From the NCBI GenBank assembly GCA_018398765.1, contig JAHBMJ010000606.1:22501-37500 (forward strand): a stretch of DNA of 15,000 bases, written 5' to 3'. Within the stretch, counting starts at the first letter, position 1. Every line of letters begins with the position of its first letter. Source of the DNA: Chromera velia. Lineage: Eukaryota > Sar > Chromeraceae. A program made the position numbers and the translations under genes. Positions 1-7,682 of the stretch are shown here, piece by piece. The notes beneath the pieces are model-generated. The model was not told the DNA's origin and searched no databases. It worked only from the letters and a program-made list of their open reading frames with translations.

Positions 1-74
1 GAAAGGGGAAAAAAAGGAAGCGTACTGCACTCCAAACAAATACATACAAAATAGGGGGGACCGGCATCGTCACA

Positions 75-95
75 GGGGGTGGGGGGTGGGGGGGC
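75..95 (+). repeat. G-rich tract, potential G-quadruplex
   Basis: Three long guanine runs (5, 6 and 7 G) separated by single T bases; they can be split into four or more G-triplets with short loops, which fits the usual quadruplex rule. It lies just beyond the 3' end of the Ser/Pro-rich minus-strand coding segment. No function can be read from it. Confidence 0.55.
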
Positions 96-238
96 GCCCC
101 TACGGAGGAGGATTCTTCCGGTGTTGTTTTTTCGTCTGTTGCGGAAGGACTGGTAACGAAACTTTCCAAAGTCCCATACCAAAGGACCGACGGTGCTCGG
201 TTGGGCCGTGAACCTTCTTCAAAGCCTCTTCTCTCTCC

Positions 239-674
239 TCAGGACTTCTGCTCTGACTCTGAGTCATACCAGGACCGGTTGGTTGCGCGCTCGCTGTGGG
301 GTGAAAGGGGACGAGCGCATCCAGGTGTGAGGGGGGAAGGGAGCTCTCCCTCCGTCTCTTCTTCGACGGAGAGTGGGTCTTCATAGTGTTGGTCTCTGGA
401 GACCGGGATGGGGGCGGGAGCTGGAACGGGTTCAGCAAGGGCGGCTGCACTGGAACTGGAGCTGTTCTCTTCTATTCTGTGCAGTTTTCTTGACTTTCCT
501 GGTGACGATCTTCTCCAAGGGGGCTGTTGCGGGGGGGCTTCAGAGGGAGCGGGCGGAAGGGGGGGAGGGGGGTCCGAAGAAGATGATGAAGAAGCCGAAA
601 AAGCTGGAGGGTGGGCAGGAGGTTCTGCGTTTACTGCTGGGACCGCTGAGGAGCTAGGAGGACGAAGAAGACGA
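239..674 (-). CDS. Ser/Pro-rich C-terminal coding segment, probably the end of the zinc-finger gene
   Basis: On the minus strand this frame is open from the Ser-codon repeat near 674 to a TGA at 239-241. It encodes a low-complexity stretch (Ser runs, Pro runs, Ala-Pro repeats) and then a more complex tail with YEDPLSVEEETEGELPSP and, at the very end, WYDSESEQKS. An ordered acidic end after Pro/Ser runs looks like a real protein C-terminus. It begins where the zinc-finger exon ends but in another frame, so I infer that the two are one protein interrupted by a small indel or an unseen short intron. No family is recognised. A competing open frame (100-450, minus) covers part of the same DNA and looks less natural. 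Confidence 0.45.
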
Positions 675-948
675 AGAGAAGGAGGGAAGGGACGAAGAAG
701 GGGGAGCCGGGGGAAGGGGGGGAGGAGGGGGGAGATCTGGAGAGGATGAGCAGGCCGAAGAAGAGGGAGGAGGGGGGGCGGGAGCGGGAGTGGAAGGAGG
801 GGGGCCTGATTGTGCTGCTGCTTCTGTTCTTGCTTCGATCGTCTCTTTGAATTTCTTGTTTCCGTTCGGGTGGGTTTGATGCGTGATTAACCCACGTCCA
901 GCGAGGAAAGTCGCTTGGCATGTTTGACATTTCCAAACGTTTTCTTCA
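654..948 (-). CDS. Exon encoding one C2H2-type zinc finger followed by a Pro/Ser-rich tail
   Basis: After a CAG acceptor (minus strand, just above 948) the frame reads SEENVWKCQTC and then QATFLAGRGLITHQTH. This gives Cys-x2-Cys, 12 residues, His-x2-His with Phe and Leu at the usual core positions of a classical zinc finger; the His-x2-His spacing is shorter than the common x3-5. A basic stretch follows (NGNKKFKETIEART), then Pro- and Ser-rich low complexity until TAG at 654-656. Such proteins usually bind nucleic acid or partner proteins in the nucleus, but a single finger says little. The frame stays open upstream to about 1382, but that stretch is ACAG-type repeat DNA and is probably intron. 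Upstream exons were not found. Confidence 0.5.
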
Positions 949-990
949 CTGTTGGGAACGGCGCGATCATTGAAGGATGGGGCTGGGGCT

Positions 991-1024
<34 letters not shown>
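991..1024. repeat. (ACAG)n microsatellite
   Basis: About eight tandem ACAG units. On the minus strand it reads as a CTGT repeat lying upstream of the zinc-finger exon, so it probably sits in an intron or the 5' spacer. Confidence 0.95.
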
Positions 1025-1216
1025 TATATGTTTCTTCTTCTCCCTCCCTTCTTTTCTTCATGTACAAAATAGACAAGCAGACAGATAGACAGACAGAGAG
1101 ATAGACAGACAGACTGTATCGTCTTTTCTTTCCTTTTTCTCTTCCTTTTGACAAACAGACAGACACACTATGTGCTTCTTCTTCTCCCTTCTTTTCTTCA
1201 TGAACACAATAGACAA
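1014..1216. repeat. Tandem duplication, unit about 141 bp
   Basis: The segment 1014-1076 (ACAGAC, then a TTCTTCTTCTCCCT block, then TTCTTCATG and ACAAAATAGACAA) recurs in diverged form at 1155-1216 with the same order of blocks. The spacing is about 141 bp, and the intervening DNA is again ACAG/CTTTT-rich. It looks like a local duplication within simple-sequence DNA. No coding role is seen. Confidence 0.7.
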
Positions 1217-1493
1217 AAAGAAAGAAAGCAACCAAGACCAACAGACAGGCAGGCAGGGGGACACGGACATGCACACAAACACACACAGCGGGTTGATGCA
1301 GAATAAAGCAGGCAGGGGATGCGGCAGCTAATGATGAAGAGTAAGGGTTTGAAAGAGGTTTTCTTGACTGACGCCACTCCATTCAGTTCCTTCTGAGTCC
1401 ATCACGGCCTCGATCTACGATTGACTCAGGCACAAAGCATGCAACCCCACTGAGCCCCTTCCTCTCTCACCCCCTCCTCCCCTGATTTCTGAC

Positions 1494-1937
1494 CAGTCCG
1501 TGTGCCGACGCAATGTTGAGAATCCTTCCCCATCGGACTTTCTTCATGTGAGGAACAGCCAGCCTGGTCGTGTGGAATGCCGCAGTCAGGTTGACTGCAA
1601 TGACGGCATCCCACCTCTCTGCAGTGGTGTCCTCAACTTTGGCCACGTTCTGTATTCCAGCGTTGTTGACGAGAATGTCGATGCCTCCGAGTTTTGATTC
1701 GCACTGCTTGAACAACTGAAAGATGGAGGCCGCGTCGGATACATCTGACTGATAGTAAAGGGGCGTGTGGGGTCCTTGCATGTCTTTGATGCTCTTCACC
1801 CCCTTCTCTGGATCATCCAGACCGCAGCAGATAACTCGACAGCCCCGGGCAGAGAGGACGCCCGCGATCGCCTGCCCGACTCCAGAAGTGGCACCCGTCA
1901 CCAGGGCCACTTTGTTCAGAAGGGCAAGAGACGTCAT
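1494..1937 (-). CDS. D-3-hydroxybutyrate dehydrogenase-like short-chain dehydrogenase, N-terminal exon only
   Basis: The 148 visible residues start at an ATG (1937) that gives the standard SDR (short-chain dehydrogenase/reductase) N-terminus. The NAD-binding TGxxxGxG motif is at residues 14-21 (TGATSGVG), NNAG at 91-94, the structural Asn at 116 and the catalytic Ser at 144 in NIASAHGL. NNAGIQ, VED and SAHGL together are characteristic of bacterial-type D-3-hydroxybutyrate dehydrogenases, which interconvert 3-hydroxybutyrate and acetoacetate with NAD; substrate is inferred from this similarity. The exon ends at CTG followed by a weak GTCAGA donor, exactly inside SAHGLV. The remaining half, with Tyr-x-x-x-Lys, is not found between here and position 1. 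A possible next exon at 1414-1328 (after a TAG acceptor, phase 0, 28 residues then stop) does not resemble the family. The gene is either split by a very long intron or broken. Confidence 0.85.
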
Positions 1938-2100
1938 GCTGTCCTCTTGCTTCGGACAGCGGGTCTTTCAGTGTTTGGCCGTCTACCTTGATGACATCCC
2001 AGCTTGCTTCTGTCAACAAAGTGTCGTTCCCATAAACAGTCATTCCCAGTCACCAAAGGTCAGTCGAGTGGTCGAGAGAAGTCCAGAGATGTCCAGAGTC

Positions 2101-2135
2101 TGGGAGACGATATATATATATATATATGGGAGACG
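2101..2135. repeat. (TA)n flanked by a 9-bp direct repeat
   Basis: TGGGAGACG occurs at 2101-2109 and again at 2127-2135, on either side of an uninterrupted TA repeat. This is the form left by slippage or by insertion of the dinucleotide tract between duplicated flanks. Confidence 0.85.
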
Positions 2136-2177
2136 GCATGAACCCTGCAGGCTCTTAATTCCAGTCACATGCACGTG

Positions 2178-2230
2178 GGGCCCATGCATGCATGCATGCA
2201 GGCCGCGGGTCCATGCATGCATCGACCCGC
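2178..2230. repeat. CATGCATG array and 26-bp palindrome
   Basis: 2183-2200 consists of repeated CATG/GCATGC units. 2205-2230 is an inverted repeat with arms GCGGGTC and GACCCGC around ATGCATGCAT; all positions pair except one C opposite C. It could form a cruciform or bind a dimeric factor. It lies about 270 bp upstream of the dehydrogenase start codon. Confidence 0.8.
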
Positions 2231-2330
2231 GAGCTCGAAAGGTCGAATCGCGCGGGCATTTTTTCGAAAAACTGCATGAAGCCCCGCGCTCGCATGCAGT
2301 CCGAACTTTTTTTCATCAGATCGATCGAGT

Positions 2331-2361
2331 GACTGAAAGATACTGAAAGATACCGAAAGGT
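2331..2361. repeat. Short tandem repeat, about 10-bp unit
   Basis: Three successive units of the form CTGAAAGATA, CTGAAAGATA, CCGAAAGGTA, with divergence in the last. Confidence 0.8.
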
Positions 2362-2373
2362 AAATTGACATGA

Positions 2374-2416
2374 CAGCTGGGGATAGCTGGGGAATGCTGG
2401 GGATGGCTTGGGGTGC
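2374..2416. repeat. Short GCTGGGGA-type tandem repeat
   Basis: Four units built on GCTGGGGA(T) with spacing of about 10-12 bp, the last degraded to GCTTGGGG. It adjoins the preceding repeat. Confidence 0.75.
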
Positions 2417-2969
2417 ATCACTCGATCTGCCAGTAACTGCCACATCGATCTTCGTCGACTCTTCGGTGCTTTGGTGATTTTCGCGGACTCTGCACACCTC
2501 GGGATTTGCCTTTCTCAAATGTTTCGAAGCGTCCTGAATTTCCTGAAAGAGTGAAGTACCGCAGTGACTTGATGAAATGAGCTAGATTTCTCCTAGGGTG
2601 TCCCTGCATATCCCTGCAGATATATGAATTATACAGGAGGAGTTAGATGGATCGTAATTCGATAATTCGCTTGAAGGACCAGTTCGGCTACAACTTCATT
2701 TTTATTTATTTTAAATAATTAAAAGATCGAATCTAGTTGCTACGAAATAGAGTGAGTGCGAAGGTGTTTGTCGGCACGGAGTTGACAATGGATCAGACGG
2801 CTTTCGGGGAAAAGACAAAGTAGGCAGCCTTCTCCTTGAGGTGTGCATCCTTCGAGGATGCAGCAAATGCCTGTGTGATTTTGAAGCGGAGATCGCATCT
2901 TCGATTTTTGTGTGAAGGCACTCCAGCGAGACGTGACAATGGGAGAGAGAGGACTGTACTTTCAGGGCA

Positions 2970-3245
2970 ATGCCGTCTTATCACCCTCATACGTGATTTA
3001 AGGACAGTCAGACTTTTAGCAAACGGCATAGAACGTTGTCTTTTGGGCCGGGGTCTTAGCTCCATGACCACGGCTTCATCCACTACAACATCGAGCCGCA
3101 GAACTTCTTCTTCACTCACGCTCAAGGACAACAAGATGAAGGCCCTGCTGACAGACTTAGGAATTCTGACAAAGAGGCATATTTGAAATGCAGATCAAGG
3201 ATGGAGTATGGGACAGGGATAGGGACAGTCCCTTCTTACAACTGT
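2970..3245 (+). pseudogene. Decayed protein kinase catalytic-domain fragment
   Basis: Several eukaryotic kinase motifs appear in the right order but in different frames. Near 3015-3050 (frame of 2836) is LLANGIERCLLG, like the helix before the catalytic loop. At 3060-3122 (frame shifted) is LHDHGFIHYNIEPQNFFF, matching the usual LH..GFIHRDIKPENF but with Tyr-Asn in place of the essential Arg-Asp. At 3136-3174 (first frame again) is MKALLTDLGILTK, equal to the DFG region with Leu for Phe. At 3216-3239 (second frame) is GIGTVPSY, like the GTxxYxAPE segment. A TAG interrupts the catalytic-loop frame at 3057. Known families need the Asp lost here, so even a repaired product would be a pseudokinase. 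No intron boundaries explain the switches, so I read it as a pseudogene. Sequence from 3246 to 3538 may be its eroded continuation. Confidence 0.55.
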
Positions 3246-3628
3246 TTTTGAGTCTCGTAGACTGCAGAGTGCGGGTCAAAAATCATAATGAGAGGAGGCT
3301 TCGCCCAGCTGCAGACACTGTCAGGAGAACTCTAGGGATGGCAAGGAGGGGAGTGCCGAAACTGATTTCCCGTCTTGCCGCAGCAAGATGTGGTCCTGCC
3401 TTCCTCTCTGACTTGGCCCTCCACCACCTTCACAGAGATGCCTTCACCTCCCTTGTGTACACGACCTTGACAACATCTGTGGAGCATTTTATCCGTCTCC
3501 AGTGCCTTGCTGTTAGCATATTCTGTCAATCGACTTAGTGTTGTGCACACGTACAGATAAAAATAGATATAAAGAGATAAATAGACCAACAGACACACAG
3601 AAGGGAACACAACTAAAGAGACGGCGGG

Positions 3629-3744
3629 CTCTCTCTCTCTCTCTCTCTCACAGATACGCATATACACGCACGCACACACATGCATACACATACACACACA
3701 CACACACAGAGAGAGAGAGAGGGGGAGAGAGAGAGAGAGACTTT

Positions 3745-3800
<56 letters not shown>

Positions 3801-3812
3801 AAGAAAGAGAGA
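3629..3812. repeat. Compound (CT)n-(CA)n-(GA)n microsatellite
   Basis: (CT)10 at 3629-3648, a CA-rich block at about 3671-3708, then more than 100 bp of nearly pure GA/GAAA repeats to 3812. The CT and GA parts are mutually complementary and could pair in one strand with the CA block as the loop. The open frames across it (runs of Arg-Glu) are artefacts of the repeat. Confidence 0.95.
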
Positions 3813-3935
3813 CGGACGTTATCTGCTGTACTTTCTCCTCTATTTTTTTTTTATGTGCAAGGTAAGGACCTATGTATCCTTCTTTCTTTTACCATGAAAT
3901 GCAGGTTCGATATGATCATACAGAGATCTGTGCAG

Positions 3936-6703
3936 GTTGCTGGACAGAGTGTACTTGAAGGAAGACGCCTTGAAGTTCCTTTCACATCGCCTGCCTTCTG
4001 CTGGGCCGATCTCTGGGGAAACTGTTAGACAGATGTTGGACAGACTGTGAGTTCTCCACTTCTTTCATATTGTTTTGTGCCCTCTACGTCCCGATGTTTT
4101 CCTGCCTCTCACCCTCCTCCTTCCTGTCTGTCTCTTTTTTGTCTTCTCTATTTCTTATCACCTGCTTCTATCGCATCCCCTCTCGCAGCCGGCCGCCTTA
4201 AGTCCCGGTACCTCTGAAGCTAGGAAGAATTGTCAGAACGATCAAGAGGTGAGAAAGGTAGGCAAGAAGAAAGGGAAGAAGGGGGGCAAGAGAAAGAAAG
4301 GAAGAAAAAAAAGAAAAAAAGAAAGAAAGAAAGAAAAAAAAAAAGAATGAATGAAGGAACGAATAAAAGAATGAATGAACGAATGAAAGAACGAAAGAAA
4401 GAGGCAGACAGAAAGATAAACAAGCATTCTGTATTCGTCTTCCTCTCTCGTCTATCTTTTTTTCTATTTCTTCTGTTCTTTCTTCCTTCTTGCGTACCTT
4501 TCTGTCTTTTTTTCTTCAGATAGACGGATGGACAGACAGACAGACAGATAGATAGACAGACAAAGAGAAAAGAACAGCAGGAGAGAGGAGACACGGAAGG
4601 AAAAAGAAAAGCAAGAGAAAAAGACAGAAAAGAGAGAAAGAAAGAAGAAACAATTTTCACTGACAGCAGAAGTTTGAGTCATTCCCTTTGAAGCTCTAGC
4701 TCGTCGTCCATATACATGAATTGCCCTGCTGCCTGTACATCAATCACTCCACGAAAGACCTTCCACATGTTCTTTCCTTCTCTCCCTATCACAAATCAGG
4801 AATGCAGGTACTCAAACAATCTGGTACCAGAGTTGCTCTCTGTCCCTCTGTCATGATGGCTGTGGGGTTAGCAAAGTTGGTCCTGAAGACTGCGGACAGG
4901 GAGACCTTCTTTAGGCTTCTTAGCCAGCGGACGGTCTCTCCTCGCGGCGTATTGAAGGTCCGTATGTGTTCATCACTCTGTTGTGAGACTTTTGGAAATT
5001 TACGAGAGTTTTCGGTCATTTGATTCGTTTCCATATCAATCCTTCGATGCGATTCTGAAATAAATGACAGTCCAATTTCATCGAATAAAGAGACAAGCAA
5101 GATGACCCTTTTACTTTGTCATTCATGTGGGCGCCCCAGCCATACAGATGGTTGGGGAATTGAAAAGGGGTGAGTGAATCCTAAATCATTGCAATTATCG
5201 AAATATTCAATGTTTCGATTAGTATCCCCCGAGGTTCTCTTCTTCGCCTTCTTTTCAGCCGATCTGCTCCAAAGTACTTGTTCTACATCGTTCTGCATTC
5301 TTTTATAAAATGTATGTATACACCATCAAGTGGACGTGTTTTGTAAATGCACATGCACATGTGTGCAGAGAGAGCATGAGCTGGGTGGAGTGTTTCGTTC
5401 TTCGAGACGTAAACTTTGAAGTCTGTCGACCAACGGCTGTGGAGTTCCTCAAAACGCTCCGAGTGCGACAAGGAGATCTGGCAGGGTGGGTGGTTTTTTG
5501 TTTGCAGATACATGTTCAAACCATATGTATATCTATCGATCTGAACCCTTCTTTCGTTGTGTGATGGATTTCCTACATGGCGTCTCTAACTGCCTCTCCT
5601 TCCATTCGCATCTCACTTTTTGTTTTTTTTGCATCACTTGGGCCTCCTCGGCTCTTCTATCTCTCTCTTCTGTGCAAAATCAGACTATCTGTTTGGCGCT
5701 CTGCTCCATTCATGTCATCGTTCTCTGTGAACTGAATAGACCCCTTTGTCTTGGAACGAACTCCGAACGATTGTTCCCTCCGGGACCGTCTCTCTGCAGG
5801 TAGCTGCTCTGCTTGAGGATATGCAGATGTTTGTGTCGCCTAGCTCTGTACATTCTGGAGGCCGCCAAGGAGATCCTGTAGCTCTAGAGGGAGTGCTTCT
5901 CTGAGGAGATGGCGGAAAAGATAAGGGGGGGTGGAGGTTTGTTGCATGACATTGTATGGGTTGCCTACATTGCATGGGGGGTACTCAGCTGAAAGAGACA
6001 ATATCTGGCACTCGCTTTGGCCTTCATTCCTTTTTTCAATCGATGTGTGCAGGACGCCCAGTGATGACCAAAGTAGGTATGCCACCTGGGTAGAGCTTGT
6101 CTGCTTGCACCAGTGAGCCCCTGGCACCCTCCCTGGCCTCATGAAACCCCTAACCCCGTCTATATATCAGAAACAGGGTCATACAATATCAGACATACAA
6201 TTTAATGCCTCAAACACATGCATCTCTTTCCACAACGAGGTAGTTGAACTGAATTCCATACACTGTCAGGATTCATGCCTATGCATGGTCATTTCTGCAT
6301 GGCCATAGACTTTGTGTCTGCGTGTGTTTGCTTACTGCCTGTACAGGCAACGCATGCAGAGGAGCCTAAAACCGGCAGACTCCCCCCCTAGCCCCCCCCC
6401 CAAAGACGTGGTTGAGTAGATGAAACCGGTCGGTTGACTGACCTATGGAAACGTTGTTTCCTAGTTGTTTCACTCACCTTTATGCCACATAACAGTGTTA
6501 CTTGTCCACTTCCAGCACTTTGCATTGTTTCCAGCTTGTCTGCACCCTCTTTCAGATGTTTAGTTGCTAGTTGATTCATCTCTGCACTGTTTTACATAGC
6601 TCCAGGTCATGTGGCAAAGAACCGTACACCATTGGAGCTCACTGTCTTTGCTGATACCCATCTGTCTACATCTGCCTATTTCTATCCCTGCATCGCGAAA
6701 CAT
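3936..6703 (+). CDS. Divergent cyclin-like protein, seven-exon model, 5' end not found
   Basis: Proposed exons are 3936-4046, 4203-4248, 4808-4961, 5371-5485, 5827-5877, 6053-6072 and 6606-6703; phases match at every junction, giving about 198 residues. Donors such as GTGAGT, GTATGT, GTGGGT and GTACGT are visible. The resemblance is to A/B-type cyclins. SGTRVALCPSVMMAVGLAK fits the third cyclin-box helix. VECFVLRDVNFEVCRPTAVE, then FLKTL, fits the link between the two cyclin boxes (ME..IL..L.F.....P...FL). CRLALYILEAAKEIL fits the first helix of the C-terminal box (LAKYLLEL). Cyclins activate cyclin-dependent kinases, but the usual MR..L.DWL segment is not seen. The weakest points are exon 2, which needs an acceptor 14 bp past a better one at 4188, and the 20-nt sixth exon. 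It could also be a pseudogene or another helical protein. Introns hold GA, GAAA and CAGA repeats. Confidence 0.4.
4250..4420. repeat. Purine-rich GAAA/GAAT repeat tract in an intron
   Basis: About 170 bp almost wholly of A and G on the plus strand, with GAAA, AAAAAG and then GAAT/GAAC tetranucleotides. It starts just after the donor at 4249 of the proposed second cyclin-like exon. Confidence 0.9.
4521..4655. repeat. CAGA/TAGA and GAAA repeat tract in an intron
   Basis: Imperfect (CAGA)n and (TAGA)n units at about 4530-4565, followed by purine-rich GAGAAAAG-type sequence. No coding signal. Confidence 0.85.
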
Positions 6704-7682
6704 GTACGTCCCTCTGTTTTTCCTCTTTCTGAGGGACACATGACAAAGTACCAGGGTCTTCGATCCATGCACACTGAATGTCCTGCAAGTCTCACTATGA
6801 TAATGATCCATGCACCTCTGAGTCTTCTGTCAACGGTCTGGGAGTTATGCGCTTACTGCTTACTTTGTATTGCTACCAGCACTCATGTCATGCACGCGCC
6901 TGCCTCCATGCCGACTGTTCTCCTTTTTTGCGGCTTTTAATTACTGTACTGTGTAAGCATCCCCCTTCAATATGCAACGACGTCAGTTTACAAGAAGGAG
7001 GGAGGGAAGTGAATGGAAAGAAGGAAGGAAAGAAAGAAGTGGAAGGAAGGAAGGGACGGAGGAAGGAAAGAAGGAAAGAAACAAAGAAAGAAGGAAGTAG
7101 ATGGATGGAAAGAAGGAAGAAAGGAAAGAAAGAAAGGTTCAGGTCGGGTCAGTCAGTGAACTGCAGTCGCTTTGTCTGTTTGTTTCTCTGCAAAACAGTC
7201 TCCCATGCAGCCCGTCTCTGATGGATTATCACTGCCCCTCCCCTATTTTCTTCTACTTTACCCTTGACAATGTATTTGTGTATGCCTCTCTGTGTCTTTA
7301 ACTTCTTCCCCTCCCTTGCAAAGAAGCTCCGATCTTTGCATCGGAAGAGAATGAAAAGCCATCAGCACAAACAAGATCAAGCCTCACAAACAAAGAAGCA
7401 GACAGATAAGAGGAGACCATCATGCACGTCCACACTGTTATCTTAAAGCATGAAAAACAGCAGGGAGTCTTTGATGATCGAGCTCATAGAGGTGGAGATC
7501 GGTGGAGACCTTTGTTCTGGTGAGTTAATGAGTGTTCTCTTTCTTCGAATTGGTGATTAAAGACCCTGTCGGGGAAAAATGACCCTTCTGAAACTCTCTC
7601 CAGTGAAAATTTGCATTACTTCAGCCTGCTCTTTAATTCTTTATGCTTGCTTATTGCATGCATGCTGTTGTAATTGCTGCAG
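6704..7682. other. Putative intron or intergenic stretch with one strong unmatched donor
   Basis: This lies between the last cyclin-like exon and the first exon of the basic protein chain. A strong GTGAGT donor at 7520-7525 suggests an exon ending at 7519. Two frames ending there are open after the CAG at 7464-7466, but neither joins cleanly to the exons on both sides. A basic open frame at about 7327-7446 (KLRSLHRKRMKSHQ...) may be chance. Confidence 0.4.
6992..7137. repeat. GGAA/GAAA purine tract
   Basis: About 145 bp of almost unbroken purines on the plus strand, made of AAGG and GAAA units. It produces an artefactual Lys/Glu-rich open frame. Confidence 0.9.

Larger units (their letters stand above)
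1938..2800. other. Spacer between the dehydrogenase gene and the kinase-like fragment
   Basis: No convincing coding sequence. It contains the upstream region of the minus-strand dehydrogenase gene, CATGCATG-rich blocks, a palindrome, short tandem repeats and an AT-rich stretch around 2695-2730. Short open frames here on both strands overlap one another and look random. Promoter elements cannot be named. Confidence 0.6.

Noticed and set aside
100-450. Minus-strand frame of 116 residues
   Set aside because: It overlaps the Ser/Pro-rich frame ending at 239, which continues the same compositional trend as the zinc-finger tail and ends in a better-structured C-terminus.
1058-1382. Minus-strand frames with Ser-Val-Cys-Leu repeats before the zinc finger
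   Set aside because: They translate the CTGT repeat; the zinc-finger exon more likely begins after the acceptor at 948.
2793-3134. Minus-strand frame of 113 residues opposite the kinase fragment
   Set aside because: The plus strand carries ordered kinase motifs; the minus frame shows no family features and is most likely a shadow.
3538-3897. Open frame rich in Arg-Glu repeats
   Set aside because: It is a direct translation of the GA/CA microsatellite and has no complex sequence.
3936-4046. Similarity of the first cyclin-like exon to the N-terminal region of DNA polymerase epsilon subunit 2
   Set aside because: Only a short leucine-rich helix matches and the following exons do not continue that family.
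4220-4682. Phe/Leu/Ser-rich minus-strand frames resembling membrane proteins
   Set aside because: They arise from the complementary strand of purine-rich GAAA repeats within an intron.
7450-7519. Candidate exon starting at an ATG and ending at a strong GTGAGT donor
   Set aside because: Its phase-1 end leads to a stop or an unlikely frame in the following exons, so it was left out of the gene model.
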